Positions 10,556-24,212 of a DNA stretch of 64,000 nucleotides are shown one piece after another; the stretch's first letter is position 1, and the number at the start of each line of letters is the position of its first letter. The notes under the pieces are model-generated. The model was not told where the DNA came from. It saw only the letters and a list, made by a program, of their open reading frames with translations, and made no database searches. The stretch is from Malurus cyaneus samueli (lineage: Eukaryota > Chordata > Aves > Passeriformes > Maluridae): the NCBI GenBank assembly GCA_009741485.1, contig CM019215.1, positions 76,139,916 to 76,203,915 of the forward strand. Reading direction: 5' to 3'. The position numbers were made by a program, and so were the translations under genes.

Positions 10556-12994
10556 GGATACATTCTTCCCTGCTACTACATCCTTAATCCGAACAAAGAG
10601 CAAGGGTGTAAACATGTTTTTGACTAGACTCTCAACATTTTGCATCAGTAGTTGGCAATTTATAGTAAATAAAATCATTATCTCTTAAAAACAAACTAAC
10701 GTGTAAAAGTTCTCTTCTTTGTTTCTTGTTGGCAGATTCAATGCACAAAGTGAAATATAAATGCAAAGCTATGCTTCTAAAATTCTGAAATAATTTTTCA
10801 GAATCTGATACATTTAATCACCAAGTTCTTTAGCATCAGCATAGTTTCACATGGCAAGCACAAAAGATGCTTCAGAGGCTGTGGAGAAAGGCAAGCTGTG
10901 AAAGATGTCTGTAGCTCACAGTTCATATTGCAGGCAAAATGTATTGCCAATGTATTGCCTAGATACTGCAGTTTTATATCTATCTTTATTTAAGCTTCTT
11001 TAGTATCTGGAATATAGTCACATGCCTTTTAGATGAAAAACTTATGCTTCTTTCTCTGCAATTTGAACTTTCTGTAGCATTCAAGCTTGCATCCAGCTTG
11101 GTTGTACCACAGTCCAGACTTTGGCAGTATGTCCTGGAATTCTGTGCTGAATAAAAATAAAAATCATGTCTCAGTAGAAAAGTAAATTCCCTATACTGGC
11201 ACACTGTGCTGAAGCATACTTCTTTCTTTAATTTAGTTCTCTCTCTTTGCAACAGCAAATCCACAGATCCAAGAAAGAAATGGATTCCAAATCCTCACCC
11301 CAAAACAGAGCTTTCTATAACCCACTTAAGATGGCACAATTTAACCATGTTCTATCTGGAAACCTGTTAATGGCTTATGTATCACACACATTGCTGAAAA
11401 ACATGACTTTAAAAAATGTTATTATAAAAAGCAAAGTGGTTGTTCTTTTTTGCCTCATACATTTAAAGGAAACTATGATAATTCTTCATGCACTACTGTT
11501 AAGATTGCTACTTGCTACAGCCTGTCTGTGTGATTAGTCAGCTTAAAAAATTGCCTTATTAGCTGATATATGCTGACATAATTCAAGCCTCACTGAGTAA
11601 CAATTAGCTGACTGGGTTTTATTTAATCCCACCAAGCAACCTGGTTAGACAATATGTTAAATTTGAACTATTTCTCAACGAAAGCAACATGGCCGCCCAT
11701 AATATGTTTGAAGGGGTCAGAGAAACCATAGATTCAGTTTCCTATTCGTTTACTTGCTCTCTCTCTCTGGTTTTGGAAGGTTCAGCTTTCAGGAGGACTA
11801 ATGAAGCATGTCTTCATCCTTTAGGATGTTTATCATCCTCTGAGCCAAAATAAAATGTCAAAGTAACTGTGAGTAAAATGGTTTGTCCCAAACTCCCTTT
11901 TGTTGCTGAAATGGCAGGCAAAAGGTAAAAACCAAAATATGGTTAGTTTGATAAAGTGCATGAAAATGGACTGCAACCTTATTTCTGGTCTTCTAAGTTC
12001 CTTATCTAATAATGTATAATAAAAATAAGTTCTCACCTTTTTCAAAGTCATGCATTATTAAAATAATTAAAAATGCTTAATATAAATAATTTATTTTTAA
12101 AGATTAGAAATGAAGAGTGTGGGGATTTCATTCTCTGCTGGACTGTTTGCCAGGCATAATGCAAGATGCATTTTGGTAAACTTTTAGGAGGAACTTGACA
12201 AGAGGAGCTTGACATAACTAGTCTAGACTCTTAGATGAGTAGAATAAATACAAATGTAGAGCTAAGTAATTATGAAAATCTGTATAAGTAAGGGAAAGTA
12301 ATTAAATCAATAAGTTAACATCTATCTAGATTCCTGAAGTACCATCACCTTTCTTTCCTGTCAAATTAGTACCTGAGATTTAAAGGTAACACTTCTCATG
12401 ATATACCGATTTCAATACTTATCATTAAAGATTTCTCAATTTCAAAGTTTTACTATAACATGTTTTTCCTCATGGTTAAAAAGATGGTGCAGAAACAAAG
12501 TTTTTTAAACTTTAAGAATTATGAGTTTCAAAACTAAGTGTGATCTCGCTTTGAGAGCTTGCATGAACAGTAGTACATTTCATTGTGGACAATATTTCTT
12601 CTTGAAGACAGTATTTTTCCTGTTTATTTATCCTGATTTATAGAAACTATTGAGAGATACGGTAAAAAAATGCAAGTTCCTGAGCTTTCTGTACAGATGG
12701 CATTCCTCTTTGTCCCTTAGATCAAGTGTAAGGTACATATTGTCCCAGTTTTCAAAAACTCATATTAGAATCTGCAGCTTCCCTGAAAGTGAATGGAGAG
12801 GAAGGTGGAGATCATGGCATTTCAAGGGAAGGAGCAATTTGACACAAGATCCCTGCTTCAAAAACCTCCTGTTTCTAAATGATAGTAACATTTTGCTAAT
12901 CTGGTCTGCTAGTCTGGACAATGATTTTATATTTGTTCTTAGCAGATTTTAGACTGTGCTCATGTAGATAGTTGTTTGGTTTGATGGCTGAAAT

Positions 12995-13016
12995 AAAAAA
13001 AAAAAAAAAAAAAAAA
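12995..13016 (+). repeat. Poly-A run
   Basis: A run of 22 A residues, preceded by AAAT. No adjoining retroposon was recognised. Confidence 0.95.
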
Positions 13017-14536
13017 TAGGTTTCTTTTTCTCTTTTTTGTAAGTCACACAGATTATCTCATTTGACCCAAATTAAATATATAAATTTGCAGATATTTTTT
13101 CATCTTCTGTAAATCTGTATTTCTTCTGTGAGTAAATCACTCTGTTCAGAAACAGTTCAGATAATTTCCATTGTGGGCAAAAAATGTATTAATCTGAAAA
13201 ATGTATCTCAATCCCGATTAGCATTGCACACTAGACTCGTTAAGTCCAAATATACAAAGTTTTATTTCTATGATTCATACATGTTGAATAATATACATTC
13301 CTGGGAAACTGCTGGGTAAAAGGCACAGCATTGTCATTTTTAACAAGGTTACTTTGGTGGTTGAAGTTCTTTTTACTATGCTTTGGTGTCCCTCAGGGAT
13401 GCTGGTGAGAATTCTGGTTTTAATATTCAAAGCCTTTTATAGAACTAGACTGTGCCATTTCAGACTGGATAACATTTTCTTTTCCTCAGGTTGACCCTGA
13501 TTATTGGTGTGACCTGATGATAGACGGGTAGAAAATTGCAGAAATATTGTGATGAATGTTAATTTTGGCCTTTCTTCTCTACTGCAATTGTCTCTCTATT
13601 TTACTAATCAGGACTTGTGAAGGTTGGACAGTTTTTTGTGGTTGTAGAGAATAAAAGCACATGCTATTTGTTTGGTTTTGTTTATGATATTCAGGTAGTG
13701 CTCACAACATTTATGACAAGCATCAGTTTTGACAACAATTTGTCAAAATATTAGGGGGAAGAAGATAGTAAAATATGTTCTTAATTTGCTTAGGTATCCC
13801 AATATATTGTCCGGAAATCCAAGCAAGAATTCAGTACTTTTGACTTTCGTTGGAATATCAGATCTATTAGAAAACAATAGGAGTCAGCTGCATTCCCTGA
13901 GGCTTCTCACGCATCCGATTTCCCTCTCAGTAACCTTTCAAAATCAGTCACAGATGGTCTTATTCCAGATTATACTGGCATCTAACCTTTGTAAACTTGG
14001 ACACTGGAGAGAATTTAAAAAGCAAAGTGTAAAAAGAGATACAATCTTCCACTTCAAAATGTTATCATTTCTGAAAGCGGCAACGATTTCATGACCTATA
14101 AAGTTCAAAGTTGTGCTACATTACTTTGCCCTTCACTTCTTTAATCTTTTACCCTTGATCATTGTTTATGCTTGCCCATATTAGTTTTCAATTTCTCATT
14201 TTAAAAATATATTTTTTAAAATGTATAATACATATTTATATGGAACTTGAGATGTTATGCACTTCCGGATAAAGATTTCCACAATATTATTTGGGGATAT
14301 AAAGTCTTTTTCTCAGTTGAAATATACTAAACTACTGTAATTAACTGCAGTGGGCTGTGTGGCTCCTTACTACAGAGTTTAACTTGAATCTGGTAGATTT
14401 GGTCACAGCAGCAGAGTTCAATCTCTGTGGTTCCAAAATCACTGACTTCCTTAAATGAAGGACATAATAACATAATGTGTGTAGCAGATAACCAAAAAGA
14501 GAAAAGTTGGGAAAACCTTCTGTGTATTCTTAAAGT

Positions 14537-14675
14537 TGCTTTTCCTATTAAAATGTGTTTTCCTCAAGCTGTGAGTTTTCTCAGTTTTACCTGTTCCATT
14601 CTCTTTCCCATCCCATTGAGAGATAGTGAGGGAGCAGCTGGGTGAGGCTGAGCTGCAGCTGTGCTGCAATATTTG
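14537..14675 (+). mobile_element. ERVL-type LTR remnant, 3' end only
   Basis: A short fragment matching the last quarter of the same LTR family. A CCTATTAAAATGTG block corresponds to the family TATTAAACTGTC region, then come GTTTTCTCAGTTTTACC, a CCCATCCCATTGAGAG block and GTGAGGGAGCAGCTG. The 5' three quarters are absent and the sequence on the left is not LTR-like. Confidence 0.65.
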
Positions 14676-17539
14676 TACACTAGTCCACAGCACAAGTCAG
14701 AGCTGCTACCATAACTACCAAAAAGATAGCATGTCCAAAACATTATCCAATATTAAAACCCAAAACCTAAAAAAAAAAACAAAAACAAAAAAAACCAAAA
14801 CCAAAACCCCAAACAAACCTCTGCTATAATTCTTATAATGCTAATATAAGCATCTCAAAGGCAAGTATGTAGAAAGGTCTAATAAAAGAAAATTTGCCTT
14901 CAGAATTCAGCAGAATTGTAATTTTCCATTATAAATATCACTTTATATATAGAAAAAAAAAAAAAACCCAGCAAAAACCTTATTTTTTTTACAAAATAAG
15001 CAAATAGCCCTTCCGCCAAAACAAACACAAAATCACAAACACTTCTGTTTAAAATTTTGCTTGGAAAATAAGGGAGAAATAAAAGATAAATGGCAAAAAC
15101 TTTTCTTTTGTCTGGTTTCCATTTTGAGCAAATCTATCATCTCTCCCTGATACTATGGTCAGCACATCTAGAGAGTGAGAAAGTAGAAACAGGTCACATC
15201 AGATTGAGATTAATTTCTTTGGAAGAGACTTTTTATGCTTCTGAGATTCCTGTTGCAGTGTGTTACCTGTCTTTAAAGGTCTCTGTGTCCTCTTTCAGCC
15301 ATACTGACTCTACCTTCTATTTCATACAGTAATAAAATGTGGGAAGAAAATTACTCAGCAGGAGGATGATACTGTGGGTAAAATCTTGCCTTTGTTGCAG
15401 TGTTTATACCAGCTAGAGGGAGATTGCTTTATTTAATCCTTTCTACTCCCCTTGCCCCTGCCTCCCCTTTTTAAACTATTCAAATGCTGCTTTACTCAAT
15501 TATTGTCATCATCCCATGATTTAGAGTTGGTCACTATAGTGGACATGTGCCTACCTTTTATCTCTTAACACTTTCTTTCTCTTTCTGTGGCTTTTCTCTA
15601 GTTTTCATTCCAAAGTTTAATCCCATCGCATATGGATCAGAACAATGAGAGGTGGAAAGAAATGGCAGAAGGTAATCTTACACATGCATCATACTTTCAC
15701 TGCTGCTTCGAAACTTTCACTTCAGAATTCATTTGCAGTGTCTTCTGCAATTCCTATAGAAGTGGTAAATGATGTATGAAATGAAATATTTTTGTTGACT
15801 GATTGTACTGAGAGTTCAGAGAACAATGTTATAGTCACTGCTGAGGAACATTTATCTTATTTGCAATAATACTTCATATTAAGAAAAGCTGTCAAGAGTT
15901 TACTTGACTAAAAAGTGTTAGAAAATGAGGGCAATGCAGGTTTAAAGCAAATAGACTTTTCTCAGGAAAATCAAAAGAAAAGAAAGGCAGTATTGTCACT
16001 GAATAACCCAATTGTTAGACCTCATCTTGGAAGTAGGTCACTTTTTCTGAGGGAAGATGAGATTGCCCTAGAGATGGAGCAATGTAAGGTTAAGGCAATG
16101 ATTCAGGTGTTAAAAATCCTTATTAGAAATGAAGTTTTTACCCATTATGAGAGGCAGAGGTCAAGGACTATAATACCATGTAGTAATAATTATGTTTACA
16201 AGAGAAACAGAGAATTCAACCAGATGAAGACCTTCATGTTTATTTCTTATATGTAAATCAGTGGGTTCCGTGATTTGTATTTCTATTTCTCTTCAATTAG
16301 ATTCTTAGAAGCTTTTCTTTTGGAGTACTAAGATGTAGACTCAAAGCCTATTAGCAACAGGCTAGCTTTACTTCGCCAGCTTGTGTGAACTGGTAGGGCT
16401 TAGAGAATGTATGAAGAGTAGGTTTAAAATCATAGTTTTTCAGTAGTATGCCTTACTGTTTTAAATAGTAACAAGAAGAGCAAAGTATTTCCTATTAAGC
16501 TGAGTGAACACACACAGCGTAAAAATACTGACTTCTGCGTTCAAATTTTGCTATATAATCTGCTCACTTGATTTACTCAGGTTTGCTTTCATCTTCACAG
16601 CTGCTGTGACTAGAACCAATGTTGTTGCTGTCCTCAACTTACTGTTCTTGTGCTCTCTGGAGTTGCAATTTTGATCTCTGCACTTGAAAATGTCAGCGCT
16701 GGGAACTGACAGGGTTTTGCAGAGTTAAAGTCAAACACTCATTTTTCTGCTTTAGGGATGCATTCTTTGTTTCACCTCTTTTTCTAATCTCTAATTTAGA
16801 GATGGTAAGAAGAAATAATTACATCACAAGCACTGATGCTGGGTTCTTTCTCCCTTTCCCGAAGATTTTCAGTGGGGTTTTAGTGGCACCTTATTGTAGC
16901 CTTAAAGCAGACAATACATTTTACTATGTTTTAATGACACTTTGAACACTTACTGTGGAAACTGCCTACCTAGCTCCTTGAGTTCATGAAAAAATCTGAT
17001 TATAAAATAACAAACATTTTAAAATGGTGAAATGAGGGAATGCTCCCACTTTTCTTCAAAACAGTAATTTTTGTTTGGATTAGGCTTTCTGGAAAATGCT
17101 CATTGCCCATTCTACATGTTTTCTGTAAGTTCAGGTTGTAAACTGAAATCCACCATCAAAGACATAGTAGATTATCCAGAAGATGGTTCCCAAATGATTT
17201 TTTTTTTTTTTGTCACTTTTCAGAAAGGGAAAAAATAAATAGACATCCACCCTCGACTGTTCTTAACCATAATAGTCAAAACTGACAGGAAAATACTTTA
17301 TGAATTCTTAATTTCTCTTGTGTAAGAGAACAAGCAAACTTTTTAAAATACAGAGCAAGTACTTGTTTTTCCAAGTAACCAATCCATGACATGCAAACTT
17401 TTATTGCTTTCGCCTGCGATGAAGACATAATTTGTTAACACCAGAAGAGAAAGTATAATGAAAATGTGTTTTACTTTAATTCTTCTTGTTGTTCCATAGT
17501 TTAATCTCTCATATTTTCCCTCTTTTCATTTTAAGGCGT
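14676..17539. other. Unique non-coding DNA with an (AAAAC)-rich tract
   Basis: No gene was recognised. An A-rich tract with regular C residues lies at 14766-14818 and a 15-base poly-A at about 14953. Frames such as 15915-16256 (plus, 113 codons) have an ordinary AT-rich random composition and no recognised domain, so they are not annotated as genes. Confidence 0.55.
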
Positions 17540-18100
17540 ATTTTTCCTGCTCTTCGCTTGGTAATAGCTGATGCTGTACTTTGATAAACTTGGTCTCATT
17601 AAGTGTTAGTGTCTGGTATAGCCCCAGTAGCCCTCAACAAGACTCATCGGAGACACAGAGCAGATCGAAAAGCAATTAGCATTCTGGCTTGTGATAATTA
17701 CCCACAGTATGGGAGGCTTATCCAAGATGTAGTTTCCACTGTGTCTAATAATAGGATTCTTTAAACACTGATATATTTTCATGGACACACCAGTGCTCTC
17801 ATTTCAATTCTGTCACTTATCTCAGATAGGGGAAATAAACATCCCTCACACACTTTTTTTCCATCATAAAGAAAAGTACACTGCTGCTCTGACAACTTGT
17901 AGTGTCACCTAAAAGTCACCTTGAATCATGTTTTAATCAGCTGGAACAAGGCAACATCTCATTTATTTCTGCAGTTTCCTTGCTCTGCATTGCACTGATT
18001 GCCGAGACATAGAAATCCAAATTGAGCTCTGATTAAAATGGAATGAGGATGCAGATGCTGCTGTTGGTTCAGAGGGGCACTCTGCACTGTGCTAGGAAAG
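17540..18100. other. Possible conserved non-coding element (unproven)
   Basis: This stretch is free of simple repeats and of the repeats seen elsewhere in the window. It is less AT-skewed than its surroundings and holds several homeodomain-like TAAT/ATTA cores close together near 17672-17700 (CAATTAGC and GATAATTA). That texture is typical of developmental enhancers, but only a multi-species alignment could show conservation. Confidence 0.25.
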
Positions 18101-19455
18101 GTCAAGGTGATTCAAGTTCCAATTAAAATGGAAAGATTCGCTGCAGTTCGTGAAGATGTTGCATTGAAGGAACTTTATGCTGTGACAGGTTCAATAAATT
18201 CTGAAACTTTGATTTATTATCTTTTATTATCAGAAGAGCTTGCTAAAAAACAAAGTCAGTATTTTTCACTTTCTTCAGTAAGATCCAATCCTGCTCTCAG
18301 GAAAGTATTGTTTCAGAAACTTGAAATAATCCATCACCTCCTGTTTGTAGACAGTATGCTAAAGTGGTTTGACATTTTTGTCGATTTTAATTTACTGTTG
18401 ATTTTTAACATCTGTATAAATAAATAATTAGTTTGAAAGTTTTTATTTTCAACTTAATCTGAAAGTACAATATAAAAATGAATAGGTAGTTGTCTAGATG
18501 GGATAGAGATGAGACATCCATGTTGTCTTTAACTCGTAGCTAAATATAGCTAAAGACAAAATGATTATAATAATAATCTACATCACACAGAGATTTTAAA
18601 AATAGACATTGATGGTTGAGCTGCAGTATACAGAAATCATAACTCATTTACACACTTGGGCTATGTCAGTTACAAGAGAATCCATTCATTGGTAACCTTT
18701 TACAATGGATGAAATTTCCTATTAATTCAACCGTACTCCTGTAAACCCCATGGCCACAAATATGAACAAAAAAACATATTACTCTTAGCTGCAGAAAGCA
18801 TGTTTGGAGTTTTGGGAAAGCAATTCTGTTATATTATTGAGCTAGAAAGTGTAATAATGCTATCTGTAACCTTCCAGGAAATACTGACAGGAACAGACTC
18901 AGGAATGAACTAATTTAAACACTGATTTTACTTGGACACTAATTTGAACACTCCCTGGAATTAATGGACTTTTTTTTTTTTTTTTTTTTTTTCTCTTAGA
19001 AAATATTAAAATTGATAATATTTTTGAGGGACATTTTTCTGAATTAGTAACTGATGTGAACAACCGCACCGTCTCAGAGCAGCTCCTTAGCCTTACATCA
19101 GAGGAACGTACACCTGAGACTCCTTCATAAACTGAAGCATGAGATTGGAAATGTGGTGACACTTTAATAAGTAAAACATGAGAGCTACTCCATCTGTGGC
19201 TTGAATCTATGCAAAAGCATTAATCAGGGAATCATTGGGACCAAATAAAAGGTCTTGTTGAAGATACCCAGGGGAATGAATTTCTGAACAGCAATACTTT
19301 CTGACAATACCACAGTGACCTTGTTACAGCAGTGGCTTCTAAAGGAAGGGGAGTTTACACGCAGGGCCAGAAAGAGCCACAGCATGTTCCCCACAGATTC
19401 TGCTCTCCAGGCAGCTGGGGAATCATGCCTTTCTGGAAGGCTGGCAGTGTATCCA
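18101..19455. other. Unique non-coding DNA left of the repeated segment
   Basis: No gene was recognised. A T-rich run lies at 18970-18992. Frame 18089-18427 (plus, 112 codons) has no recognised domain. Position 19456 is where similarity to copy C starts, and the sequence before it has no counterpart in C because C begins at an assembly gap. Confidence 0.5.
18970..18992 (-). repeat. Poly-T run
   Basis: A run of 23 T residues. No neighbouring retroposon was recognised. Confidence 0.95.
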
Positions 19456-22400
19456 CAGAGCAGCACTCCTGTCCTTGAGAGGTGCGGGTACACTGCTTAG
19501 GGGAAGAATGAATGAAAGCCCTGTTAACCTTACTTTAAGGATACACCACAAAGAATTTTTTTCTCCCATTCTTTATGCTCATTTGCTGTTTTCTTTCAGT
19601 GAACCTGGTAGTTCAAAGGTCCAGCCTTTCTGTATGACTTTGACTGGTTGAGTCGCTTTGACATTATAGCCTATCAGGGGTGAGATATCAGACTTTGGTA
19701 CACCTGTAGCTTCAGTCCTTGTCCTAGACCATCATTCAAAGAAAACAGTATTTTTGCTGTGTTAAAAGATTAAGCTTATTCACTAAGAATTTGTTGACTG
19801 GTCTGTGGTTGACACAAGCTGCAGTCTCCAAATAACAAAAATAAGCTCTGATCTCTGTAGGCTTGGAAAGATAAATTAGTATAAGTGCTAGAGGTGCACT
19901 GAGGGTAGAAAATGTCCTAATGCCCATTGTGCCTCTGAAAATCTTTCCCTTATACTATAACTATTTTTTACTTTATAACCCATTTAAAATGTCCTGTTGA
20001 AATATTTGAGGATGTTAAATTATATCTCATTTTTCCAGAGTATGACATAGATAAAAATAGAATGCTTGAGTCTACAGACATTAGCAAAGTCCACCCATTT
20101 TTCCAATAAATGTTTTCTTATGCTCCACTCAAAATTTATAGCATTTCTCAGCCCTGTTTTACAATGTCAATGGAAAATATTTATCACACAGGCATTAGGA
20201 TTAAATATTTCTATCCATATTTGAATATCACTAATGATAAATGAAATGTGCTGAATATTAATGATAGTGACCAAATCACATAATCCATAAATTGATTAGC
20301 ATAATACCTGATGTTTTAATAGTATTTAGGGGCTTTAATTTTGAGGCTGACTTCATATTCTTTATAATTCAATAACTATAGCTGTCTACCCAGCTTTTTC
20401 AATGGATTTCCACTTTACTGAGGCTACAATTCTATTAGTTAATGAAGTTGTCTAGAATTTATTTTCTGCTCCTGACAGCAAGTGACAAGTTGTCATTTTT
20501 GGATATCCTCTTTCTATGTTGCATTCCTTTGGGTCCACATGTGCACCCTTATCTTATTGCATCTTGTATCTTATTGCATACAAGGACCTTTACATAGTAC
20601 AAAGGACACTAGGGGATGTGTATGCTTCCCTTAGCAATGCCATCACCTCTTCACCTGTCCCATTCAGATTAAATTCAGCTACTCTTTGGATGCATTGAAA
20701 TACAGGAAGCTGTAGCTCTTTGGGACAATAAAATGTTCCAGAGTCTTAGTTTGCACATTTGGCATGCCTTTGAGGAAGAAGTGTATTGGTGCTAACCAGG
20801 CATCTTAAACTTGGAATAATTTAACTCAAAACGTGGTTGACAGCATATAACACCAGGCAGAAGACACAAATGTTTAATACAGGCATAGAAAAAGAAACAA
20901 GAAATTATGCTTGATCTGAGTGAAGTAAGAAAGATTTCTCTCCTCCTCGTTCTACTCAGTTTCTGTTTCACTGTCTTCACTAAGACTGACCTTGCTGCTG
21001 GTGAGCCACTCTGAGTAGGGGTGCCTTTGAGGAGTTTTTCCAAACAAGACAAGTTCTTTTACAGGGAAATCCTAATGCTGTACTCAGAGCTTAACTCACT
21101 TCCCTCATAAACACAGTTTATCTGCTCCAAGTAGGCTGCTGTCAAGAGCCCCTGGCCCACACCATTCCCCAATCTCTGTGCAAGTGTTCTTTGGGAAGGT
21201 GCTGATTTGGTGTGCTCCATGCCAAGGCACAGGCAAACTGTCAGCCAATATATATGATCATATGCCAACACTCAAAATTAGGGCTTGGCCAAGTATGCTT
21301 TACTAGCAAAAGCAAAGCCTGAAGGTACAAAAAAGTCATTATTTTTTTATCACCTTAGAAAAGTAATAGTGTTACACTTGAAAACTCAGAAATCTTATTT
21401 TGGTTATTGGTTGTTGTTTTTCTTAAATGCCTTAAAAATTTCTATTTCATTAGAAGGATTTATTATATTCTGCCTTATAGCCTGAAACAAAATTCATTGT
21501 CCTTCAAATACTGTCATTATCATTGACTGTAATCAAGAAGGGATTATATGGACCATCAGCACACTGAGTTTCTTCAATGTGCTTGTGAGCAGTGTGTTTT
21601 GAAAAGAATATTTCATTCTGTATTAAACATTTTGTGCTTTATTAGGTAATGGGGAGAGGGGGGCATGAAAAAGCTGTCTTCAATTTTACTTGTATTTATT
21701 ATAATTTAAAAGTCTGGATAATCAACTTTAATGTTTGTTGTACTAGCAATTAGCATCAAGCTTATACACAGATGGTGCATTGCTCCTCTGCTACAGAAAG
21801 GCCCTATATCTGAAAATTAACAGCAGCACTGATTACTTCTATGATGAATATTCTAAGTTCCACTTGCTTAAGAAAGATGATATTAAAATAATTTTACAAA
21901 AAAGATTGTCTTATCTACCACTCTACACTTGCTGTCACTCTTTTATTTGCAAAAGCTGAAGATGCATAATTTTACTCCCTACACAAAAGGTTGTGAACTA
22001 AAAGTTAGAATAAAGTGTCTGTTCTATTACAGATTTTGAAAAGGATTTGGGGCTAGGATGCACTTCAATCTAGATCCTCAGGTAATTTTTTTGTGAACCT
22101 CTACTGATACAAGTTAAAATTCTTATGCACTTTTTGTTACCTTCCTTAGCCTTATTAAAGATTTTTAAGATAGTGCTTGAAATGAATGTGTTGAAACTGA
22201 ATACTGGGATAGGAAATGAAACCTTGAGATCTGCAGGAGTTTTGTTTCTCTTCCACCCTGCTGGCTATTAGCCATGTTGTATTCGAGTTCAGAGTGTCTT
22301 AGCTGCAGAGAAGCTCAGACGAGCTTCAGATGCTTGTTTGTGCTGGAATATATTTTGTGTGCCCTTGGCCACTCTGTGCAGGCTCCATGAAGGTGCAGTC

Positions 22401-23481
22401 TAACACACTGAGGATGATCATGCTTTGCTACAGTGAGAGGGTCTGGCTTGTGACTCTCCAGAGCACATCCTTGTACATAATCAGATGTGGAGTATTTGTC
22501 ATCTCTTAACATTTCTATAATTTTATTTTGCCAGAGATTCAGACCACAGTTCTGCATCTCACAGCATACTTGTATTTTTCTCAGGCAGAAAATCTTCTAC
22601 CTCTTTACGTTACACATTAAAGCCTATCCTACTGAAGGGAAAACCTGTCCTTTTGTAAAAAAATTGTGCTGTATAAATGTTATACTTCTTTTTCTATATA
22701 GAAGAAAATTGTTTCATACTGTATTGGAAACTATAAGCTGATGACTTAATACATATGATTGGTGCTTTATTTTTTTCTTTCTTTTCTGACACTACCCTAA
22801 GATAGAAAAGGGCTAGATTCCTGGCTCCTTTATATTTTGTTTGGGCTGTCAGGAGCTTTCAGATAGAGCTTCAGTAATTTAGACAGACTAGATTGATTTA
22901 AAATAAATCTTAACTTTGATTACTTAAGCCTTGTACACTTTCCAAAATAGCAGCATGTTTCTGTCTTTCCTTTGAACTTTGATAGAGCACAGAGAATATA
23001 GAACAAGTTTACAGAGATTATTGTTGACTAATTCAATGTGTAAATTACATGATGAATGAAATATTTCAGTGGGATCCTTTGGAGCAGCTGAACAAATTGC
23101 TGTCAGTAATGTCAAATAGCTTCCTTTCAAGACTCAGACTTTTACTTTATTTTTCTAAAGATTCAGACAGAAGGAAGAAGTACACTTTATACGGGTAAAC
23201 ATAAAAAAATAAGGCTATAGATCACCAGCTGATATAAAGTAATAAAGACCCATTTAACTTGAAATTTTAGAAGGTATTTAAACCCAGTTGAGACTCTGAT
23301 CCTATAACTTTTTCTGCTTTCCAGTATCATACAGGATGACCTTCCTTAAATTTGTTCTCATGAATCTTCCTTGACTGACGGAAAAAGGAGATCTGATTAA
23401 GTTTGAATGGACTGAGAGATGAATGTGTAGAATGTACTTCTCTACAGAAATATATGCTCTTAAAACTCCATCTCTTTTTTT

Positions 23482-23523
23482 GCTTTCCTTTTTTTTTTTT
23501 TGTTCCTTTTTTTTTTTTTTTTA
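23482..23523 (-). repeat. T-rich simple repeat in copy A
   Basis: Two T runs are separated by a short GTTCC-like spacer. The corresponding tract in copy C is at about 42970-43015, with slightly different lengths and a GCTTCC spacer. Confidence 0.9.
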
Positions 23524-24122
23524 GTAGAACACTCAGTTATGGCATAGCCTTACTCCTATGGTCAGTGACTTGAATTGCAACAGAAATAGTTTAGTATTAC
23601 ACGATTTGGAAAATTTGTATAACATATCTGGTTAGGCTGTTATTACTGCAAAAACTTTTATAAAGCCCCTAATTTTCCAATACCATTTTTATCTAATAGA
23701 TTTCTTGTCTGGGAATACATCTGCATTTCTAGTACTTCTACAGAGAAAAAAAGAATTATCTAGGGTCACTTAAAAAACACAAAAGAGTTGTTTCATATAT
23801 ATGTTTGTTTCTTCCAGATACACTTAGTTGTTCAGTAATGTACCTAATTAGTCCCTTACTTTTGAGATGCATCAATTTGAAAATGTGACATGACACAAAG
23901 CAGAGAAATGGAAGTAATTTTTTAGTTAAAGCTTTAGATAAAATTTAGGGTCACTAGACAGCACAAAACTAAAGTCAAAAACAACTAAATTACAAGTGCA
24001 GAATAATTACATTTATAGTGATAGGCTTTGGTAAATCCTTTCTATTCTCAAGCATCAGAACAGAATGAAGAATTTTTAAACAAATGGACAGTTGGGGAAA
24101 TGAGAGCAATAAATTTATCTCT

Positions 24123-24212
24123 TTATATGTACATGTAGCTATAGCTATGCATCTATATCTATATCCATAATCTATATATATAAGAGAGAGAGACATCTAT
24201 TATATATATATC
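24123..24212 (+). repeat. TATC/TA/GA-rich compound microsatellite, copy A
   Basis: A stretch of TATATC-like, TATA and GAGAGA units. Its counterpart in copy C (about 43600-43692) has different numbers of TA and GA units, consistent with microsatellite slippage between copies. Confidence 0.85.

Larger units (their letters stand above)
9216..14536. other. Unique AT-rich non-coding DNA
   Basis: About 5.3 kb without a recognisable gene. Simple repeats are listed separately. Frames of 60-121 codons occur on both strands but show no domain, no codon pattern and no convincing splice context. The stretch 11550-11710 is slightly less biased in composition and has an ATGGCCGCC core near 11690, but nothing identifies it. 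Confidence 0.6.

Noticed and set aside
13729..14094. A 121-codon plus-strand frame
   Set aside because: No domain or splice context was recognised.
15915..16256. A 113-codon plus-strand frame
   Set aside because: No domain and no codon or splice support. The composition is that of AT-rich random sequence.
18089..18427. A 112-codon plus-strand frame
   Set aside because: No recognised family, and it ends in an AT-rich run. Nothing supports an exon.
20792..21271. Two adjacent minus-strand frames in copy A
   Set aside because: The second frame is largely kept in copy C (40597-40809) but the first is broken there, and neither has a recognised motif.
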